The notes under the pieces were generated by a model. The model saw only the letters and a list, made by a program, of their open reading frames with translations, did no database searches and had not been told where the DNA came from. The translations under genes and the position numbers were made by a program. A stretch of DNA of 53,642 bases from Luteimonas endophytica (GTDB lineage Bacteria; Pseudomonadota; Gammaproteobacteria; Xanthomonadales; Xanthomonadaceae), in assembly GCF_029887875.1 (NCBI RefSeq), contig NZ_JARXRM010000034.1, positions 1 through 53,642 of the forward strand, given 5' to 3'. Of this stretch, positions 47,891 to 53,642 are shown piece after piece. The stretch's first letter is position 1. The number at the start of each line of letters is the position of its first letter.

Positions 47891-50758
47891 ATGACATTCA
47901 AGACCACCCAGCTCCGCGACGCGATCACCCTCGCGCTCGCCGCAGGTGCAACCGCCCTGGCGGGCACGGGCGTTGCGTTCGCCCAGGAAACCGAGCAGGA
48001 AGCCACCACCCTCGACCGCATCGAGGTGACCGGCTCGCGTATCCGCCAGGTCGACATCGAGACCGCTCAGCCGGTCGTGACCATCAGCCGCGATGAAATC
48101 CAGGCCGGTGGGTTCAATACCGTTGCCGACCTGCTGCAGAACATTCCTTCGGCGGGTTCCCCTACATTCAGCCGCACCTCGCCGCTGACCGCCAACCAGG
48201 AAGCGGGCGGTCAGTACATCGACCTGCGCAACCTCGGCGCACAGCGCACTCTGGTCTTGGTCAACGGCAAGCGCCTGGGCATCAGCCCCGATGGCTTCCA
48301 GGACGTGTCCACCATCCCGACCGCCATGGTCGAACGCATCGACGTCCTGAAGGACGGCGCCTCCTCCATCTACGGCTCCGACGCCATGGCTGGCGTCATC
48401 AACATCATCACCCGGCGCAACTTCGAGGGCGCCGAAGTCAACGCTTACTACGGCCAGTACGGCGAAGGCGACGGAGCGAAGCAGACCTACGACTTCGTGA
48501 TCGGCATGGCCGGCGATCGTGGCTCGGTCACCATCGGCGCCGAGTATCACGATGAAGAAAGCGTCTGGGCGCGCGACCGCTGGTTCTCCGACGATTCCTA
48601 CCCCGGCTACCCGCAGTACAGCACCACCCCCGTCGGTCAGTGGGGCAACTGGCGCGTGAGCGGTGATGACCCCTGGCAGGTCGCCGATCGCGGCAGCGAC
48701 GCCCTGGGCACGGACGGCTGGCACGACCAGACCGCCGCCGACACCAGCAAGCCGACCGACCAGATGCACTTGCTGACCCCGCTCGAACGCCGTTCGCTGT
48801 TCGTCAGCACCAACTACGATCTGACCGACGACATCCGCTTCCTCGCCGACCTGGGCTACACCAAGCGCTCCTCGTTCCGCCAGATCGCCGGCTACCCGAC
48901 CCAGTCGCAGGCCGCTGCCATCCAGGCTCCGATGTCGGCCGACAGCTACTTCAACCCGACCGGCGGCACCGACCCGGTCAACTGGCGCCGTCGCGGTTGG
49001 GAAGTGCCGCGCACCACGGACACCGACCAGACCACTTGGCGCGCGAGCTTGGCGCTGCAGGGCGCGTTCGAAATCGGCACACGGTACTTCGACTGGGACG
49101 TCGGGTACATGTACAACGAGAACGAGCTGCGGATCGTCAACAACGGCAACCTCTATATCCCGAACATCCGCCAGGCGGTGGGTCCGTCGTTCATGAACGC
49201 CCAGGGCCAGATCGTCTGCGGCACCGAGGGCACCGGGGTCGACGGCGCCGACGAGGTGATCGCCGGTTGCGTGCCATGGAACCCCTTCGCCGGCTTCGGC
49301 ACGGGTGCGGTGGCCCATTCGCTGGCTGATCCGGCGGTCCAGGACTATCTCTACAAGCAAGAGCATGCGCTGGGCAGGACCGAGACCAACAACTACTTCG
49401 CCAACCTGACCGGTTCGCTGTGGACGTTGCCTGCAGGCGACCTGGGCTTCGCGGTGGGCGTCGAGCACCGCAAGGAAGAAGGCGGCTTCACCCCGGACGC
49501 GATCGCGCAGTCGGGCGATTCCACCAATCTGGCGTCCGGCCCGACCTACGGTTCGTACTCGGTGGACGAGGTCTATGCCGAGTTGAACATCCCGATCCTG
49601 GCCGATGCTCCTTTCGCCCAGGAACTGTCGCTCAGCGTGGCCAGCCGCTATTCGGACTTCGATACCTTCGGTGACACCACGAACAACAAGTTCGGGCTGA
49701 AGTGGCGACCGATCGACGACCTGCTGGTCCGCGGCACCTGGGCCGAGGGCTTCCGCGCGCCGTCCATTGGCGACCTGTACGGCGGCACGACGGATACCTT
49801 CACCACCGGTTTCCACGATCCCTGCGACAGCGTCTATGGCGATGCCCGCGGCTCGGCCCGCTGCCTTCAGGACGTGCCGGCCAACTATCGCCAGCTGCAG
49901 CAAGGCTTCGAGCCCACCGATGGCCGGGTTGCTCAGACGCCGGTCCCGTTCCGCTCGGGCTCCAACCCCTTCCTCGAGCCGGAATTCTCCACGTCCAAGA
50001 CGCTCGGCCTGGTGTACAGCCCGAGCTACGTGGAAGGCCTGTCCGTCGCGCTCGACTGGTGGAACATCAGGATCGAAAACACGATCGTTGCCGACACGCC
50101 GAACGAAATCCTGAACGACTGCTACGTCGCCCTGATCGAAAGCCGCTGCGAGCTGTTCTCGCGTAGCCCATCTCTCGGCTACATCGTGACCGAGCTCGGG
50201 TTCGGTGGCCGGAACTCCGGCTATGCCGAAACCGAAGGTTTCGACCTGGACCTGAACTACACGCTCAACACCGACTACGGTCAGTTCGGCGCCAGGTGGG
50301 CAACGACCTACGTCAGCAGCTACGAAACCAAGTCCACGAACGATCCGGAAGAGGTACCGAGCCAGGCCAACGGTTTCGAGGACAGCTTCCGCATCCGCTC
50401 GAATCTAAACCTGAATTGGGCGCTCAACGACTTTGCGGTCAACTGGGGCATCCGGTACAACTCGGGCAGCAAGGAAGCGTGCATGGGCTTCGGCGACGGA
50501 CGGCACTGCTCGATCCCGGACTACCAGGCACCGGATACGCTGGGCGCGGTCGTTCCGCACAACGAAGTGGGTTCGGTGGCGTTCAACGACGTGCAGTTCA
50601 GCTGGAACGCGCCGTGGAATGCCAGGATCGCCGTTGGCGCCAACAACGTGTTCGATCGCGACCCGCCGATCTACTACACGCAGCCGAGCTCCGGCTATGC
50701 GTTCTACGGCGGTCACGACATCGGCCGCTTCGTGTACATGCGCTACCAGCAGAGCTTC
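47891..50758 (+). CDS. TonB-dependent outer membrane receptor
   Basis: A 956-residue protein that ends SF followed by a TGA stop. It begins at the ATG with GGAGAGAGAG upstream. The signal peptide runs through [18 protein letters not shown]. The plug contains [84 protein letters not shown] and [11 protein letters not shown]. The barrel has [22 protein letters not shown] and the C-terminal strand YMRYQQSF with terminal Phe. There is no secretin/STN domain at the N-terminus. Substrate is unknown. This receptor class is abundant in Xanthomonadaceae. A strong terminator follows. Confidence 0.94.
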
Positions 50759-50785
50759 TGATCCTAGAAGTTCCGTTGTGCTCCA

Positions 50786-50819
50786 AGACTACAGCCCCGC
50801 AAGGGGCTGTAGTCTTTTC
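50786..50819 (+). terminator. Rho-independent terminator after the TonB-dependent receptor
   Basis: A perfect 13-bp stem, AGACTACAGCCCC (50786-50798) and GGGGCTGTAGTCT (50803-50815), with the tetraloop GCAA, followed by TTTT. It separates the receptor from the TPR-sulfotransferase gene. Confidence 0.9.
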
Positions 50820-50937
50820 TGCGGACGCGCTTTTGGCGACGTCGGCCCACTCATCCATAATGCCGAACCGGCACGTAGACGTTGGCCACCGCGCCCGGCA
50901 GAGGCAGTCATTCGATGCTTCAAGAGCACCCCCATCC

Positions 50938-52524
50938 ATGGACGTAGCCGAGCTCAAGAAAAAGGCGCTCGCCGCCATGCATCAGCGGCGCTGGGACGAT
51001 GCGCATTCGCAAGCCGCTCGCTTGATCGAACGAACCCCTTTCGACCCAGAGAGCCACTTCATCGCGGGCGTCGCCGTGCTGGAACGAAGCAGGATCCGCG
51101 ACGCGCAGGACCATTTCAGGCGGGCGATCACGCTGGATCCGCAGCGCGCCGATTTTCATCTTTACCTGGCAAGGGCATGCGTTGCGTCGCAGGACTATGC
51201 CGCGGCCCTGGCTGCGGCCGGCAAGGCCGAACGTCTCCTGCTGCCGGAAAACGCTGCTGGATTCGACACGCTCGGCGTCGTACTGGTGCAATGCCACGCC
51301 TACGAGCGCGCGGCACACGCCTTTCGCAGGGCGGCACGGCTCATGCCCGGAGATTCTGGAGTGCGCTTCAACCTCGGCACCGCGCTCACCTTCCTTGGTG
51401 ATCTGGATGGCGCCGAACGCGAGCTGGAGGCCAGTGTCGCCCTGAACCCGCATCACTGGAGGGCGCACCATTCCCTGTCCCAACTACGCAGGCAGTCCAG
51501 GGAATCCAACCACATACAACGCCTATCGGCTCTGGCCGAACGCGCGGCGGGCAAGGTCACCGCAACCACATTCCTCAACATGGCATTGGCCAAGGAATTT
51601 GAGGACATCGGCGACTACGAAAGCGCCTTCGACCATTGCGTGCTCGGCAAGGCAGCTCCCAGGGAATTGCTTCGGTATTCCAGGTCGAAGGACAGGGACC
51701 TGTTCGCTGCATTGGCCTCGGTCTTCCCTGCCCCCTATTCCAGTCCGACCACCCAGGGCAGCGCCGCCGAAGATCCGATTTTCATCGTCGGCATGCCGCG
51801 CACCGGCACTACCTTGGTGGACCGGATCATCTCCAGCCACCCCCAAGTCCAGTCCGCCGGGGAACTGCACAATTTCCCCTCCGCCTGGAAGCGCGCGTTA
51901 GGCGGCCAGTCGTTCGAGATGTTCAATCCAGCGCACATTTCCCGCGCAGGCGCGAATGCTGTCGACTGGCGTAGGTTGGGCGACGACTACGTGGCCAGCA
52001 CCCGCGCATTCACAGGCTCGCTGCCGTTCTTTACCGACAAGCTGCCGCACAACTTCCTGTACCTGGGGTACATCGCCTGCGCGCTGCCGGCGGCGAAGAT
52101 CGTCTGTGTCCGTCGGCACCCACTTGACACCTGTCTCAGCAATTTCAGGCAGCTTTTCGCGCCGGAGTCGCCCTACTTCGACTATTCCTACGACCTCCTC
52201 GACATCGGGCACTACTACATCCTGTTCGACGGGCTAATGGCGCATTGGAAAAGGGCGTTTCCCGGACGGATCCTGGAAGTGGGGTACGAAGCGCTGGTGA
52301 CGGAACAGGAAAACACCAGCCGCGCAATCGTCTCCCATTGCGAACTCGAATGGGACGACGCGTGCCTGGCGTTCGAAAAGAACCTCTCCCCGGTCACAAC
52401 CGCGAGCGCCGTCCAGGTTCGGGCGCCGATGTATACCACCGCACTGGATCGGTGGAAGCGCTATCGCTCCCGCCTGCAGCCGCTCCGGGAGATGCTGGAG
52501 AAGGCAGGCATCATCTGCGATTGA
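50938..52524 (+). CDS. TPR-repeat sulfotransferase
   Basis: A 528-residue cytoplasmic protein. Residues 1 to about 240 are tetratricopeptide repeats (for example IAGVAVLERSRIRDAQDHFR, TLGVVLVQCHAYERAAHAFR and LGTALTFLGDLDGAERELEA). Residues 280-528 are a PAPS-dependent sulfotransferase domain. The 5'-phosphosulfate loop is VGMPRTGTTLVDRI (residues 287-293), and the 3'-phosphate site is VCVRRHPLDTCLSNFRQ (Arg392, Ser401). The acceptor is unknown; the TPR part may bind it. The gene follows a TonB-dependent receptor, a neighbour pair I recall from other Xanthomonadaceae, but behind a terminator. CATAAT at 50856-50861 is a possible -10. Codon use is looser than in neighbours (a TTA leucine near residue 321). 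Confidence 0.9.
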   Translation: MDVAELKKKALAAMHQRRWDDAHSQAARLIERTPFDPESHFIAGVAVLERSRIRDAQDHFRRAITLDPQRADFHLYLARACVASQDYAAALAAAGKAERLLLPENAAGFDTLGVVLVQCHAYERAAHAFRRAARLMPGDSGVRFNLGTALTFLGDLDGAERELEASVALNPHHWRAHHSLSQLRRQSRESNHIQRLSALAERAAGKVTATTFLNMALAKEFEDIGDYESAFDHCVLGKAAPRELLRYSRSKDRDLFAALASVFPAPYSSPTTQGSAAEDPIFIVGMPRTGTTLVDRIISSHPQVQSAGELHNFPSAWKRALGGQSFEMFNPAHISRAGANAVDWRRLGDDYVASTRAFTGSLPFFTDKLPHNFLYLGYIACALPAAKIVCVRRHPLDTCLSNFRQLFAPESPYFDYSYDLLDIGHYYILFDGLMAHWKRAFPGRILEVGYEALVTEQENTSRAIVSHCELEWDDACLAFEKNLSPVTTASAVQVRAPMYTTALDRWKRYRSRLQPLREMLEKAGIICD

Positions 52525-52657
52525 AGGCCGCGCACCTTCTGGTAGGCCTCCCAAGCCGCGCCTGTCTTTTGCTCGAGAACGGCGCAAACCAGGTGGTACC
52601 GGCCAGTCGATTTGCACGATTCTCCAGGCGACCGCTAGCTGTGATCTCTCAGTAGGT

Positions 52658-53642
52658 TGTTCATCCGGGGTGATCCCGGAACACTGGAGGTGCGACCCAT
52701 TCAGCACCCCAGGAGCCCCGGATGAACCTGCATAAACATGCCCGTCTTACGCCTCGCGGTCGAGCCCTGCTTGTGGAACGGGTGATCGAGCACGGTCTTC
52801 GGGTCGAAGAAGCCGCCCACGCTGCGGGTGTGAGCACTCGAACGGCCTACAAGTGGTTGCGCCGCTTCCGCGAGGAAGGCCCGGGAGGGCTCCAGGACCG
52901 TTCGTCGCGCCCGCTTCGCTGCCCCAGTGCCACGCCGGCGCCGGTCGTCGAGCAGGTAGTCGCCCTGCGTCGCCAGCGGCGGACCTATCGCCAGATCTCG
53001 CTGGCACTGCCCGTCGGCCGGAGCACGATCGCGCGGCTGATGCGTCGTGCCGGTCTGCATCGACTGGCCGAGCTGGCGCCAGCGCGCCCGGACCACCGCT
53101 ACGAGTACCCACAGGTGGGTGATCTGTTGCATCTGGACATCAAGAAGCTGGGCCGGTTCTGGCGCCCCGGACATCGCGTCACCGGCGCTCGCCAGGGCAC
53201 TTCGGATGGCGCCGGTTGGGAGTTCGTCCACCTTGCCATCGACGACCACTCCCGGATCGCCTTCGGTACCGTCGAGAACGACGAACGTGGCACCAGTGCG
53301 TGCCGGGCGCTGCTGCAAGCGCTACGGTACTACCGCGGCCTTGGCATCACCTTCGCCCGGGTCATGACCGACAACGGCGCCTGTTACAAGTCCCGGCTGT
53401 TCCGCCGGCTCCTGCGCCGACTGGGCCTGCGCCACCTGCGCACGCGCCCCTACACGCCCCGTACCAACGGCAAGGCCGAACGACTGGTCCAGACCACATT
53501 GCGCGAGTGGGCTTACGCTCGCTCCTATGACAGCTCAGACCAGCGGCGCCAGGCCCTGCCTCACTGGCTCCATCAGTACAACTGGCATCGACCACATGCC
53601 AGCCTCGGCTACCGGCCGCCTATCAGTCGCCTCCAGCGTCCA
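52658..53642. mobile_element. IS481-family insertion sequence, right end outside the window
   Basis: The left end probably begins at TGTTCATCCGGGGTGATCCC at 52658, since IS481 elements typically start with TGT. The coding region begins 64 bp later. The right inverted repeat is not in view, so element length, terminal repeat match and target duplication cannot be checked. Confidence 0.7.
52722..53642 (+). CDS. IS481-family transposase, partial
   Basis: An open frame of 307 codons from ATG 52722 to the right edge without a stop. The N-terminal helix-turn-helix region has LLVERVIEHGLRVEEAAHAA, then GVSTRTAYKWLRRFREEG. The DDE catalytic residues are D139 (LLHLDIKKLG), D217 (VMTDNGACY) and E253 (NGKAERLVQT). 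HQYNWHRPHASLGYRPP is the typical C-terminal rve motif. Only the extreme C-terminus is missing. No frameshift is seen, so the element may be intact. Confidence 0.93.
   Translation, partial: MNLHKHARLTPRGRALLVERVIEHGLRVEEAAHAAGVSTRTAYKWLRRFREEGPGGLQDRSSRPLRCPSATPAPVVEQVVALRRQRRTYRQISLALPVGRSTIARLMRRAGLHRLAELAPARPDHRYEYPQVGDLLHLDIKKLGRFWRPGHRVTGARQGTSDGAGWEFVHLAIDDHSRIAFGTVENDERGTSACRALLQALRYYRGLGITFARVMTDNGACYKSRLFRRLLRRLGLRHLRTRPYTPRTNGKAERLVQTTLREWAYARSYDSSDQRRQALPHWLHQYNWHRPHASLGYRPPISRLQRP

Overview
The window is a GC-rich chromosomal segment of a gammaproteobacterium, most probably a member of the Xanthomonadaceae (Lysobacter, Luteimonas or Pseudoxanthomonas-like). The evidence is the gene content: pilT-pilU next to yggS-proC, metX-metB-hom, an Lhr/ATP-ligase DNA repair cassette, reg-prop hybrid kinases, and a TonB-dependent receptor beside a TPR-sulfotransferase. 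Promoter-like hexamers sitting about 6 bp from start codons also fit this group. The assignment is inference; no rRNA or tRNA gene is present to confirm it.

Layout from left to right. 1-3249 (-): the N-terminal 1083 codons of a secreted Rhs/YD-repeat protein that runs off the left edge; its N-terminal half looks less GC-rich than its C-terminal half. 3354-8533: twitching motility ATPases pilU and pilT (-), then yggS, proC and a DUF4426 lipoprotein (+), then a DoxX-family membrane protein (-). 8534-8899: no gene, but two copies of a ~108-bp element with inverted ends. 8900-14754: BtuF-like protein and pdxH (-), divergent glycerate kinase, dodecin (-), aroK-aroB, a WGR-domain protein and hemE. 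14789-20591 (-): a four-gene DNA repair cassette, exo-lig-lhr-pdeM in transcription order. 20683-27863 (-): two tandem paralogous hybrid sensor kinases. 27985-29847 (+): yceI-cytochrome b561-yceI. 29813-30508 (-): a glutaredoxin-like protein fused to a secreted-type domain. 30554-32333 (+): sdaA and a DUF1622 membrane protein. 32364-35736 (-): the methionine/threonine operon metX-metB-hom behind a class I SAM riboswitch. 36065-38156 (+): a phytase-like beta-propeller lipoprotein and an M23 peptidase. 38157-38490: nested palindromes and the prfC promoter. 38491-43402 (+): prfC, a hemolysin III-type protein, an MliC-like lipoprotein and an AsmA-family protein. 43512-45691 (-): mtgA, a polyprenyl-phosphate glycosyltransferase and a CBS-pair protein. 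45777-46715 (+): hslO. 46821-52524 (+): a predicted exported beta-rich protein, a TonB-dependent receptor with a strong terminator, and a TPR-sulfotransferase. 52658 to the right edge: an IS481-family insertion sequence cut by the window end.

Most genes are housekeeping and many are tightly coupled by 4-nt overlaps (aroK/aroB, pdxH/btuF-like, yceI/cybB, metX/metB, metB/hom). The accessory or less ordinary parts are the Rhs gene at the left, the inverted-repeat elements, the nested palindrome, the fused glutaredoxin gene, the twin hybrid kinases, and the receptor/sulfotransferase block next to the IS at the right. A recurring architectural signal is a TA-rich -10-like hexamer ending about 6 bp before the start codon of at least eight genes. 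It suggests widespread leaderless transcription, and in one case a 17-bp divergent gap is shared by two start codons.
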